The notes under the pieces are model-generated. The model did no database searches, was not told where the DNA came from, and saw only the letters and a program-made list of their open reading frames with translations. Source: Capronia americana (taxonomy: Eukaryota > Ascomycota > Eurotiomycetes > Chaetothyriales > Herpotrichiellaceae). Taken from it: a stretch of DNA of 64,000 nucleotides. Location of the stretch: assembly GCA_016110215.1 (NCBI GenBank), contig JADWQD010000025.1, positions 186,001-250,000 of the forward strand. The letters are read 5' to 3'. The position numbers and the translations under genes are program-made. Of this stretch, positions 40,328-50,750 are shown in pieces; the first letter of the stretch is position 1; each line of letters opens with the position of its first letter.

Positions 40328-42915
40328 TCTGGACTTTTCGGGCAATTTTTGCGGGAAGTCCCTAAAAAGCATTTTCCCACGTGTGTATTAGCGCAAGCGG
40401 CTTCTTCATGTAAGGTGAAAGCAGGGGCTGGACGGGATGAGAATTTGTTCATGGTACGGGTGGCTGCCACCGGGACACCAGGATGAGTTTGTTCGGTTCG
40501 GTGTGAATACAATGTAATATTCTGACAACCCGAGTGGTCGTGATCCATATGCATGGATCTCGCCCACGCAGCCGGTGATACGATTCACTATGCAATGTCC
40601 TCTGACTGTCCTCCTCGCGTCCTCGTCCTCATCCTCATCCTCGACCGGACAGCCACTGCCAGATACAGGTGGAATGGGCCCGCCAGGCCAGACTCCTCCT
40701 CGCATTCGGTTGCCTCAAGCACGAGCCAACCCGAGAATTTCATGGTCTTGTCACACACTCAGATGGCGGACTAGTGGCATGCATTCCCGGAGCAGATGTG
40801 GGAGACCACGTTTGACGTTCATCGCTTAGAAGTCGAAAATAGAGGTGCTCTGCCCTACGTTCTGCACTGTCCCCTTTCAGGAACATGGCGGCCACATGGC
40901 CTCTCATCCTGTTCATGCAGCCTGAATGTAAAGGTCGTCAACCAGCGCATCCCCCTGGCGAGGCGGTCTCATGTCTTTGCGGCGTGGGTGTGGACGAGGC
41001 CAGACGAGGCTGGATTGCGGCTGGATCGCAACTGCAAAATGACATGCGGTTCTGTCATCGATCGGGGCCTGGAATGCAAGGCGATCCCCAAACTCCTTCA
41101 CCTCACTTCACCTTCACTTTCCTCTCTCGCCCTCCTCTTCACGTCGCTTTCTTACACGTCCCTGAAATTACGCCACCTCGTCTCTATTTTATTGCAGACC
41201 GTGAGCGCCCTCGAGGACCCGAAATGAGCCGTCCAGCCGACAGCCTTCTTCGCCCACTTAATGCTCTTTGATACCCAGCTGAACGCCCCCCAATTCGCAT
41301 CAACTTTTTCCAGGTCGGAGACTCCTTGTCTCGGCAATGCACCCGCCTAATGAGATCCGCTACGTCTCTTCCTCTAGAGGGAGCGAAGATATCCGTTCCC
41401 ACCCTCGCTTCCCGGGTGCGGGTCCTCATGATGTCCCGGATCTGGGTTCATGAATGTTGGATGGACACCTACATCGAATTGTGCCGATTGGCCATGTGTT
41501 CCATTCTTGTCTAGCATTCCTTTGGCCTTTTCGAGGTTCCTGTCCTCTGGGTCATCTTGTGTCTCCTCCATTTCCACGTGGCGGCCCACTCCCATCTTGC
41601 ATCTCTCATCCGACCTCGTGGTTGGACCTTCCTTGAGCATCGTCTGTTCACCAAGCCAACTGCAGCTATCATACTGCAGGTAGACATCGCTCCAGGAACC
41701 CACATGGCCAAGCTATTTTGGCAATTATGTTCTCCTGCGCATCACTGCGTCAATCGCCCGTCCAATGATCGGTCACCAAATAACTCAAATACCTTGAAAC
41801 GAGCTCGAGAAATACCACAACTTTGGATACGAGGCCAAGATCTCGGTACGAGAACAGAGAAAAATTTCCGAATTTGCGCTTTCTTTCCACGTGGTTGACG
41901 CGTCGAGTGACATCGCCCTGCCACCAGCTCGCCACACCACACTTTCCATCGGCCTGAAGTATCCCTCGCAGCTGAGCGAAGTGGATTGTCATGTGCATTC
42001 GCCGACTGGGGCTCCATGGAGGTAGAAACTTCAGCACCGTGGTGATCTCCGAGATATGCGGACCCACGATTTCGGGTCGACAGGTTGACGTCGCCCGATC
42101 ACGGCACAGGGATGCCCACCTCATTGCTCCGTCTAGAGTACCCAGGCTTTTGTTAGCTCCTCTGACTAGGGTGCTTGATGACCGGGCAACGAGTGCTTCG
42201 GTCACTTCGCTTTCTAGTAGGGACGAAAGATGAGGTCCACATTGCGAACTTGCTTGGTGGTGTGCCATCCGCTTTCACGAGCATCTCGGTTCGCTCCCCG
42301 TCATATTCGCAGTCCCATCTTTGAAAGCCATGTGGCAGCCACTTCCAGTGAAGCCCCTCGGCTGCCACAGCTCTGAGCCTTGACTGCGTCTCAGTTCCAG
42401 ATTTGCCCTCGTTAGTCTGGAGAATCTACACTCACCGCTAGGACATGTCATGCGCGAAGGGGACTTTTGATGCTGCTCGAGTCGCACCACCACACCATCT
42501 TTTCTCAAAATATCGATTTTTCGACAATATTGCAGCGGCCACCGGGCAGAGATCTAGATGAGGATCTGTCGTGTGAACAGAGCTACATTTACATATCAGG
42601 ATGTTGCTGGACACTGAGCGCATCCGAATCTCCTCCTGTTTATGGCCTTCCGTGGAGCACGATACGTCGCAAATGCTCAAGACAAAGATCACATCGACCC
42701 AATATGTGCAAGGTCTTTTCAATACCTCATCGACCACAGTCTCACGATCTACTGAAGCCCGTACCTCGGACCTGTTTCCTGGATTTCTCGGGGGCGCTAT
42801 ACACAGGCATCATAGTCAGCAGGAGCGCGCGAAATCCAAGACGGTCGGCCGGGAAAGCCACGCAGATCAGCGCATATCTAACAAGAAGAGGCGGTCTCGT
42901 CTACCCCCGCAAAAT
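40328..42915. other. 2.6-kb stretch without a recognisable gene
   Basis: Between the PDB1 stop and the start of the F-box-like gene I find only frames of under 175 codons on either strand, with no family match. The longest, 41750-42268 on the minus strand, has poor composition. The region includes a CTCATC-type run near 40620-40640. It could hold a long non-coding RNA or untranslated exons, but I see no direct evidence. Confidence 0.45.
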
Positions 42916-44359
42916 ATGTCATCTGGGGACCCGTCCTTACAGGAAGCAGTAAGTGACTTCGTCTCACCATTGTGAATGCGGGCTCACGCCAGCCAGGTCG
43001 CCGACCCATTAAGCGATACAGAAGGCACCTTCACCAGAAGTTGTTTTCTCAAGCTCCCCCTCGAAGTCCGCCAAAATCTATACGGCCTGATGGTCGGGCT
43101 TCCCTACCGTGATCATTTGAATCTTCTATGTGTGCAGAAGCAGGTGTATAGCGAAGCAAGAGAATCTTTCTATCGACGGCCGCTCCACTGCAACTCTCAA
43201 TACGATCTGATCAAGTTTGTAGAGCGATGGCCGGAAAGCGTTCTGCAGAGCATAACCAATCTTCAGCTGCGCTTGGAAGAGATCCGACCTGAAATCATGC
43301 AAGGGTACCTGCATGGATTTTCCGGCGGCAACCCAGTGCAGTCCCTTCCGCATCCATATCTCCTGGAAATCAACCAAATCACGTCTGCGCTCTCGGAGCT
43401 GCCTCGCGTCGCACATTTGCAGTTGTTGAGGCCGATCAGTCTCCAAATGAGTATACCTTCAAGCATTGTCATGACACAGTTGCTCAACTGGACGGCCGAG
43501 CACTACCCCAAACTCCACTCGTTGAGGCTTGATGTCGAGCAGTGCCATATCGACTGTCTCGGGTCTCTCACGGAGCTAAAGTCGCTTCAGGTGACTGGAT
43601 ATTCGGAGACCAGTTCAATAAGGACAGCAGACGTACTCAGCAAACTGACGAATCTTGAGGAGCTTCTGGTCGTGGGTCCGCCTCGGGGCCTGCAAATGCT
43701 GCAGCGACATGGTAGCCAGACCAAGATTTTCCAGTCGATCAATCATCAGACATTCGAACGTCTGATGCCGCTGAAATGCCTGACGCTTGTCCAACTGATG
43801 GAGTCAGGGATCAATGAAGACGTCTTTCTGACCCGGAAGACAATGAAAGCACTGTATGAAGTCCATCGGGAGAGCCTCCGCTCGCTTACTATCTCCTCGA
43901 CCACAAAACCCGGTTCGGCGTTCATTGAGTTTCTGTCGGCTTTCCTTTTGGGAACAACGAAGCTGCGAGAGATCCGGTTGATGTGGCCCGACATCGAGAC
44001 CCCTTTGGTCGACTGTATTCCGAACACGGTTTGGAAACTCGAAGTGGCGGTGACTTCCCGGGACAAAGTACAGGCCATCATCGACCGGTTATTGTTGATG
44101 GAGTATCGCCTGAGATACCTACGATGCATCAAGTTCAACATTATCAACCCAGTTCACGAGACGTGGGTTGACGATAAAGAGGACGAGTCGGGGCCTTTGG
44201 CTTTCAGCCTGCCGATCCAACATTTAGACGCGTAAGTGCCATTCTATCGACCAGGGTGCCGAAGGTCGGATGTTAACTTGTTGACATTTGATTTTCAGGG
44301 GCATTGAGTCACCGTTCAAGATCTCCTGGGGTATCTGGCAGCCCACGCTGTCCGAGTAG
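42916..44359 (+). CDS. F-box-like / leucine-rich fungal protein
   Basis: Three exons (42916-42948, 42997-44231, 44299-44359; introns 48 and 67 nt, GTAAGT donors) give 442 residues. The N-terminus FLKLPLEVRQNLYGLMV...LLCVQKQVYSEARESFYRR is the degenerate F-box-type opening of a large, poorly described fungal family. Weak leucine-rich strands follow (ITNLQLRLEEI, LHSLRLDVEQ, LKSLQVTGYSE, LTNLEELLVVG). If a real F-box, it would bind Skp1 in an SCF ubiquitin ligase. The frame is also open upstream through an ATG at 42601, so the N-terminus may be up to 105 residues longer; that extension has no family character. The short first exon is the least certain part. Confidence 0.68.
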
Positions 44360-44826
44360 TTTGCTCCAAACAAATGGCAGCACCCAGTATCAGGTTCTCG
44401 CCGTGCACCAGAACAACTGCATCATCAAACAACGCTGTTTTTCTCTACACCGCGGAGACGGCCATTCACCGCTCTATGATGTGGATATTTTGTGCCAGGG
44501 GAAATGGGTTGAACAATGGTTCCGTGTGGAGGCCGGCATCCCCTCGCCACGGCAATGGTTATTGCTTCCCTGTTTTAACGGGAAAGCCTGTACGATCACG
44601 GTGGGATGAGAAGAGGCTCGGGCCTGCTGACTTTTCGGCACGTTATTTCAGTAATTGGGGGGAGACAATGCTGGCTATGCTCACCACCCCTTATATCAAC
44701 TTGATGCAAATGCTACCGTGAAGGAAACCTTTGCATTACGCTCAAAGCTCACTCCGTCGCCTTTTCCAATGCAGAACTCGTACAAGGTGCCCAGTCATGC
44801 CAGTATTCGTCAAACCAAATTTGAAT
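44360..44826. other. Convergent 3' region, F-box-like gene / MCP1
   Basis: 467 bp between two converging stop codons. No gene seen. Confidence 0.5.
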
Positions 44827-45792
44827 CTAGAACAACCTCCCAACAAGCGGCACCTCTTTGAATATCGCGTCCCAGTGAGTGGCCTCCCAGCCAGTTCCGC
44901 GTCCACTGACCCCCACGACGCCCAGCCCGCCTGCCATCCAAACCCCGGCCACCAGCGCGGCAAGACCGTTAATGATCCTCCCCCGCCACTTCCTCTTGAC
45001 GCGCCCATCCTCGCCACCGCCGACGACATACTCGCTACTCAGCCTCATGAACCTCGCCGCCCCAGTCACGAAGTGGTAGCTCGCCGTACAGACCAACAGC
45101 GCATGCGCGGCCAGGCCGACCTCCGGATGCGACGAGACACCATGCGCAAAGTACCGCAGGCCCACGGAGGCGGAACTCCCGTCGACGCGCCGCGGCGTCA
45201 CGCGCATGCTGAGCACGTGCAGCGCGAACATCGGGTACAGTGCATACCCTGCCAGGGAGGTGAGGGTGAACTTGGGCCACGCGATCTTGCGGCGCTGCTT
45301 GTGCGTCTCGGCGCCGTGGCGGAGGGCGGAGATCCGGCGGCGGTACAGACGCAGGGCGACGCCCGAGACGACGTGGGTGAGCACGGGGAGGAAGATCAGG
45401 AGGGGTTCGAGGGGCGGGGATTGGTAGAACGGCCTGGTGAGGAGGAGGTAGTTATCCGCGGCGCGCACGGAGGGGGTGACTAGCGGGATGAGCGCCGTGT
45501 TGGTGTAGTGCATTGCTAGGTAGATCCCCAAGGGCGGGAGGGAGTATTTCTGCAGCGAGGATAGGAGGTGGAGGGTCCGCGTCGGGGTCAGGCCCAGGAA
45601 GTTTGCCGTGTTGTGGTGGGGAGGAAGCGAGGACGACGACGATGACGAGTGTGTTGTTGTGGAGGATGGGTCGGTTGGATATATCGAGAGAGAAGATGGA
45701 TCTTCCTCGTCGACGGGCGAGGGGTCGATCTCGTGCATTGAGGCGAGCGAGGCGTGTGTGTCGGTCGTCGACAGAGGCGGGAGGTCGGCCAT
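44827..45792 (-). CDS. MCP1: Mcp1-like mitochondrial membrane protein (DUF1691)
   Basis: An intronless 321-residue protein with the DUF1691 domain. Yeast Mcp1 is a mitochondrial outer-membrane protein that recruits Vps13 and offsets loss of the ER-mitochondria tether ERMES in lipid supply. Residues 1-60 are an acidic, Ser-rich cytosolic tail (SSTTTHSSSSSSS). After LQKYSLPPLGIYLAMHYTNTALIPL come about five hydrophobic segments, with conserved LTHVVSGVALRLYRRR, the GYALYPMFALHVLSMRVTPRR core, and a helix with SYHFVTGAARF. The start is the ATG of MADLPPL; upstream only a GTG is open. Confidence 0.85.
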   Translation of the reverse strand: MADLPPLSTTDTHASLASMHEIDPSPVDEEDPSSLSIYPTDPSSTTTHSSSSSSSLPPHHNTANFLGLTPTRTLHLLSSLQKYSLPPLGIYLAMHYTNTALIPLVTPSVRAADNYLLLTRPFYQSPPLEPLLIFLPVLTHVVSGVALRLYRRRISALRHGAETHKQRRKIAWPKFTLTSLAGYALYPMFALHVLSMRVTPRRVDGSSASVGLRYFAHGVSSHPEVGLAAHALLVCTASYHFVTGAARFMRLSSEYVVGGGEDGRVKRKWRGRIINGLAALVAGVWMAGGLGVVGVSGRGTGWEATHWDAIFKEVPLVGRLF

Positions 45793-47048
45793 TGTGGCCA
45801 GGGAGCAGCGGTACACAGTCGATCAGACGGGGGAGGCTTCTTCAGAGGATCGAATAGAAGTACTCGTTCTATGCTGGGTACAGTACCACAGCAACCACAC
45901 AATCGCCAGCAACAAGTCTCACGGTCAAGTACTCCTCCTGTACTCCGTAGGTACCTAGGTGTCGAGCATGCTGCATGTGTTCTGTCTGCACTTCCCAGTA
46001 GGAGAAGGTTTAGCGGACATCTGGATCTGGGTGAAGCCAGACTAACCAATGGCAGCGAGGCAATTACTGTGTCCACATTACAGGTAAATACAGTCACGTG
46101 TCAATGCGAGGTACGAGTAAATTGTCTTTTAGCTCCATCGGGAGTTAGCTTGAGTGACAACTCGGCCGTCGCACCAATCATGCGTGTCAACTGCGTGACA
46201 ATCCGCGGTTGTCACATTTACTCGTACCAGCCCGCAGTACTCGACCGAGTCTGGCTGCTCTAGAAACTCGACTCAATGGTACCCCACCTGGAATACGAGC
46301 CTCGAAGCCACCAACTTGCACTTTTCAATGTCGCCAATTGACACAGCAGCGGCGGCAACGAGATATTGCACGAAAGGGGTATGCTACTGCTGACCTGAGA
46401 ATCGATCTTGGCCGAAAAAAAATTATACAACAGATAAATCCGAATGGGGTTGGAGTGAAGGGCTGCAAGGGAGGACAGGCTCGAGTCGGTCGGCTGAGTT
46501 GCCTGCCATCGGTCCTGGCAACCACCACGCTACTGGACGCGCCTCACATTTTCATGACGTTCAAGACTGCAGCCCCGCGTTTTATTCTTGAAGCTGAGGA
46601 CCGCTCGCTCTTTGCCCCAGCCTTGCAATCTCTTGCTCTCTCTCGCGCCTGGAAATGCTGAGAAGGCAATGCCAGGATATCGCGGTTGAGCCTGGCTCAG
46701 AGAAAGAAAAAAAAAACATCCCTTGATAAGGCTGTGAATTTTGTTGGCCTACGAGACGAGCTTTGTGCGAATCCCGATATCGTTGTAGGGTCGGTGTGAA
46801 CGACATCAACCCAGCTGATGTTAGCTCAATCGACACAAAGACAGCCAGATCCAGTTGTCCAAACACCAAAACGTCTGCCTTCACTTTCGCTCACGACCAT
46901 CCCGCCGATCCATCTGGCCATCTAAACCCGGCTCTTCATTCAGTCGATGTTACAGCGCACACTGGTGGCAATGACGGACGTCGAACGGGATACAACTGAA
47001 ATGCTCACCACTTGTTGTTAGCCACACAGCGTCGGGCGCACTTTGATC
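45793..47048. other. 1.26-kb divergent region, MCP1 / coiled-coil gene
   Basis: It should contain both promoters. Frames at 45588-46097 and 46209-46661 are unsupported. An A-rich tract occurs near 46410-46420 and another near 46705. Confidence 0.5.
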
Positions 47049-48971
47049 ATGGAGTCGGAGTCGGAGTCGGAGCCGTTGCCGGCAAGCTGCTTCGAGATTG
47101 ACCACGTTTATGCCCCGGAGGCTGTAGTGCCTTTGGTGCGGGAGCTCCTCCAACGACTGTCGGATGGATTGCCTTCGGCTATCGACACGGAGAGAGGGCG
47201 CGAGGCGCTGAGGCAAGGCATTGTGCCGCCCTTGCTGGATTGTCTGTCCAACCTGCAGCATTTCAGATCCATGCCATCCATCTCTATTGATGAGCTTGCC
47301 ACCCGAGAAAAGAGCGCGTCGCGTCGCGAAGAGGAGCTGAACCAGGACTTGGCGCGGGTGGAGGCTATCATCAGGGGCATCACACTGCGTCTCGATTGGA
47401 TGAAAGATCCTCACGACCCAAGTACCTTCCTGGAAAATATGAGCCTCCACGATGTCGGACGATTCGTGGAATGGCGTATCCTTCAGCTACGCGACTGCGT
47501 GAAGCATTACGCAGGCCTGAACTACAAGCTGTGGGAGGACACGCAGAATTTTGCGCAGGAGAACGGGCGGCTAAAAGAAGAGGCGGCCGATATCCTCAAG
47601 GGCAGGCTGAGTGCTGAAGAGGAGCATCGGCGCGAGAAGGAGAGATTGGCCGAAAAGGTCGACAGGCTCGAGGCTCAACTCAGCATTGTGCAACAGGAAA
47701 ACTGCGACCTTGTCGGCGCCAACATGGAACTAAAGGCAAAAAACACATCTCTAGTTCATGAAGGTCGAACCTGGGCGGAGAAACAGAAAGCGGTTCGAGC
47801 AGAGCACGACAAAGTCGTCGCGAGCTTGGAAGCAGAGAACGGTGATTTGAAGGACAATTTACGACTGGACACAAAAAAGGCAGAAGCCCTACAGCAGGAG
47901 TTGCAGAGGAAAGAGGACGAATGCAAAAAAGAGTTGCAGAGGAAAGAGGACGAATGCAAAAAAGAGGTGCAGAGGAAAGAGGACGAATGCAAAAACGTCC
48001 GAGCGAAACTTGCGGACTTACAAGCAAATTATGGACGCGAAAGAGCCGCCCGCCACGTCGCCGACGAGAAATTAAGAGGATACAAGGAGCACTCCGAAGA
48101 TTTGAAGCTTCAAGTGAAGCGTTTAGAATCAAGTCTCCACGACGAGAAGTCTTTACGCCAACGTGAAAAGGATGAGTACGAGACGGCACTGAAAACACAG
48201 TCTGCAAAGCACGCTAGGGAAGTGAGCACGCTCAAAGTCGATCTGGAGCAATCAAGGCACCGGTTTGAAGATGTCGTGAAGCAGCATAAGGAGGAGATCT
48301 GCACAAAGGATGCCGACAGTCAATCACAGATGACCGAAGCGCAGAACGAGGCGGAAGCAGCATTGAACGAGCAGCGCGAGCAGTACGAAAACCAGATTCG
48401 CCAACAAGAGTCCGAGCATGAGCTGAAGATGGCTGACCTGCTGGACAAGGCGAAAGAAGCACAGGACAAGGCGGATCAAGCGCAGAAAGAGGTGGCGCGT
48501 TTGCGCAAGGAACTTGAAGAGCTGCAGGAGCAATCTGACGCCTTTCCGCAACTCATTCAAGAGACCTTTTACAGGGTCTTCACTCCCAGGACCAAGGAAA
48601 GTCTGGCCCCCGAAGTGCCCGCCTCTGTTGAAGAGCAACTCTTGAATCCATCGAGGACGCGAGCACATGCGGAAGTCGATCCGAGTACACCGACCCCGTC
48701 TAACGCGAAGCGGCCCCGCCTAGGAGACTACACACACGTACCTGTCAATGCGACCGTGGCTAGCGCCGATCTGACTCCCCAGCGAGACCAAGCTAACTCC
48801 GCTGGTGTCGAGGAAGCGGCCACAGTCGCGCCGCGGGCTAATGGAGCGTCCCAATCGGGGCCACTGATACCTCCGCCCTCTTCTCGAGTCCCGCTTTCGA
48901 CTCCTCGAGTCCCGCTTTCGGGCTCCAGCGTCCAGCGGCGCCGTCCTTGGGGATACCGCGTTCCTCGCTAG
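47049..48971 (+). CDS. Long coiled-coil protein, family not recognised
   Basis: An intronless 640-residue protein that starts with MESESESE, coded by a (GAGTCG) run. Residues 1-120 are globular-looking and 130-500 are almost continuous heptad coiled coil rich in E, K, Q and R, including three 11-residue repeats LQRKEDECKKE (separate entry). The last 110 residues are Pro/Ser-rich and basic, with KRPRLG, which could be a nuclear signal, and a short direct repeat (SRVPLST, PRVPLSG). The layout resembles structural or tethering proteins; the sequence does not allow a named family. The ATG at 47049 is the first ATG in frame. Confidence 0.75.
   Translation: MESESESEPLPASCFEIDHVYAPEAVVPLVRELLQRLSDGLPSAIDTERGREALRQGIVPPLLDCLSNLQHFRSMPSISIDELATREKSASRREEELNQDLARVEAIIRGITLRLDWMKDPHDPSTFLENMSLHDVGRFVEWRILQLRDCVKHYAGLNYKLWEDTQNFAQENGRLKEEAADILKGRLSAEEEHRREKERLAEKVDRLEAQLSIVQQENCDLVGANMELKAKNTSLVHEGRTWAEKQKAVRAEHDKVVASLEAENGDLKDNLRLDTKKAEALQQELQRKEDECKKELQRKEDECKKEVQRKEDECKNVRAKLADLQANYGRERAARHVADEKLRGYKEHSEDLKLQVKRLESSLHDEKSLRQREKDEYETALKTQSAKHAREVSTLKVDLEQSRHRFEDVVKQHKEEICTKDADSQSQMTEAQNEAEAALNEQREQYENQIRQQESEHELKMADLLDKAKEAQDKADQAQKEVARLRKELEELQEQSDAFPQLIQETFYRVFTPRTKESLAPEVPASVEEQLLNPSRTRAHAEVDPSTPTPSNAKRPRLGDYTHVPVNATVASADLTPQRDQANSAGVEEAATVAPRANGASQSGPLIPPPSSRVPLSTPRVPLSGSSVQRRRPWGYRVPR
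47901..47999 (+). repeat. 33-nt tandem repeat, three copies
   Basis: Units 47901-47933 and 47934-47966 are identical; the third (47967-47999) differs at its first base and in its last few bases. Each codes for 11 residues, which keeps one turn of the coiled-coil pattern. The near-identity points to a recent expansion. Confidence 0.9.
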
Positions 48972-50750
48972 GTAAAAAAAAAGCGCCGTGGGAGTAAAAG
49001 ATCGATGGAGATTGGTCGGACGGGAGGAGAAGCGATACTGGGCCAACGGAATTCCCGTTGGCCGTACTGAAGAAACACTTCCATCACAACAGGACTAATG
49101 CGATGGTCGAGATGTTTTGGGTTTGGGATCTCTCCGCTCTGCAACACAAAGTCGAAGCCGGCGTGCTGGGTTTACTGCTGGAACTTGAGAAAACTTGGTG
49201 AAAGTTTGGAACCCCGGCGATCATGAGTAGAATCGGAATGGAATGGGGGAATCGGGAACCGGAGCAGGATTTGGGAGGATGGCAGGTAATTGATTTAACG
49301 CCCTACTAACGAATTTTGGAATGACAAAAGTCGTGGTTTTGTTTGATACAGCATCTTTATTGTCAGAGGCGAGAGGGGGAAAAAAAGCGACCCTGATCGA
49401 GATCGAGTAATCTGGTTGTCTCCAGCGAATGCGTGCCTGGCGTTGTATTCTCGGTTTTTTTTTGTCCGTTCGGAACGACGCACATGCTATGGATTCCCTG
49501 ATGGGATGGGATGGAATGCAATGGTATTTGGATGTGATACGAATGTCGTCACGGCTACCTAGGTTCATGTCATGTCACGTCTTGGTACCTTATGATATTC
49601 CTTGTACTCGGTAACGTCTGCGAGCCAGTTAATGAGTGTGCATTGCGGCCCTTGGTAGTTACAACGCAATACTATACCATATGATCAGAATCTTGAGAGG
49701 CTAAGTCTTTCTCACCTGGGACACGATCCCTGTCTACGCCGTACGAACCTGCCTCGTGTGCGCTGCGTGATACTGCGTTCAGTCCGCTTGCATGTCCGGG
49801 ACGCATCCCCCTCGATATCCGTCAGAGTGGCTGGTAGTTAAAGTCATCAAGTGACGGACGGTTGAATGAGCGGAGAAGGTTGGGTTTCCGTCTTAATAAA
49901 CGGTACATCTACATACCACTCCCTTCACCAACGAATTTGCCGCTCCATCGGCCGGGTGGAAGTCCCCTTCTTGCAAAGTCCGTGCGGTACATTATACCTA
50001 TGCACGCCGCACCGCTTAAGCAGAGAAAGACCTAGGGCACAGGAAACGTGGTTGGTTTCGCTACATGGTGCAAAAACAATACTCTTACTCCAAGTACATT
50101 GATGAAGAATGGAAGACAAACTCTTGGTCCGAGTTTGCGGTGGAAGCCCTATGGACGGATGATCTGGCAGGACCAGTCTAGGATAGTATATAGCCCAATG
50201 AGTCCGTCAATAGCATCGTGAAATGTCATGAGGTCGTTACAAAAATCATTCAATGGCGGAACGTCGACTTCTGAAAAGGTAGTAGCCAGCCCTGTCACCA
50301 AAGAACCCCCCTTCTCCCGTCTTGTGGGAGCCGGAGTCGCGAGTTGTTGGGTATCAAATGCCTCCTCCGCTCCGCCTTGGTCTCCGCGCTCATGGGTTGT
50401 GCGGACCGATCTAGTTGCTGCTGGCTTGACCGAAGTGAAATTGTCAAGATGTAGCTTCAAGCATCTTCCTAGGATACAGCAATTGAACCGATTCTGATTG
50501 GAAGCCCCAGTTGATACCTGCTGAATGGAAACGCTTTGACGCGATTGTTGCGCTCGCTCAGATGCATTTCCTAGGTAGGGCCTAAGGTGTTGTCTAGGTC
50601 GCTGCCCCCATCGAGCCTTCATTTGCGTGTCGTCGGGCGTCGGATACATGCATCGTAGCCATGGGTGAGGAATCTCGCTCGGCTCGCTTATGCCTTTCCA
50701 TTAGAGCTGCTTCGTCAGGCACACCTAACCCCACGCTTGCATCCTACATA
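48972..50750. other. 1.8-kb convergent region, coiled-coil / HET gene
   Basis: No gene recognised. A 23-bp hairpin (49041-49063) follows the coiled-coil gene by 70 bp. The AT-rich middle has several T runs. Confidence 0.5.
49041..49063. repeat. Perfect inverted repeat, 9-bp arms
   Basis: GGCCAACGG (49041-49049) and CCGTTGGCC (49055-49063) are exact reverse complements around AATTC. It lies 70 bp after the coiled-coil gene's stop and probably sits in its 3' UTR. Confidence 0.65.

Noticed and set aside
41750..42268. 172-codon minus-strand frame in the gap after PDB1
   Set aside because: No family, mixed composition, no supporting splice sites or neighbours; about what chance gives in 2.6 kb.
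46209..46661. 150-codon + frame upstream of the coiled-coil gene
   Set aside because: No recognisable domain, and it runs through an A-rich tract; probably 5' flank.
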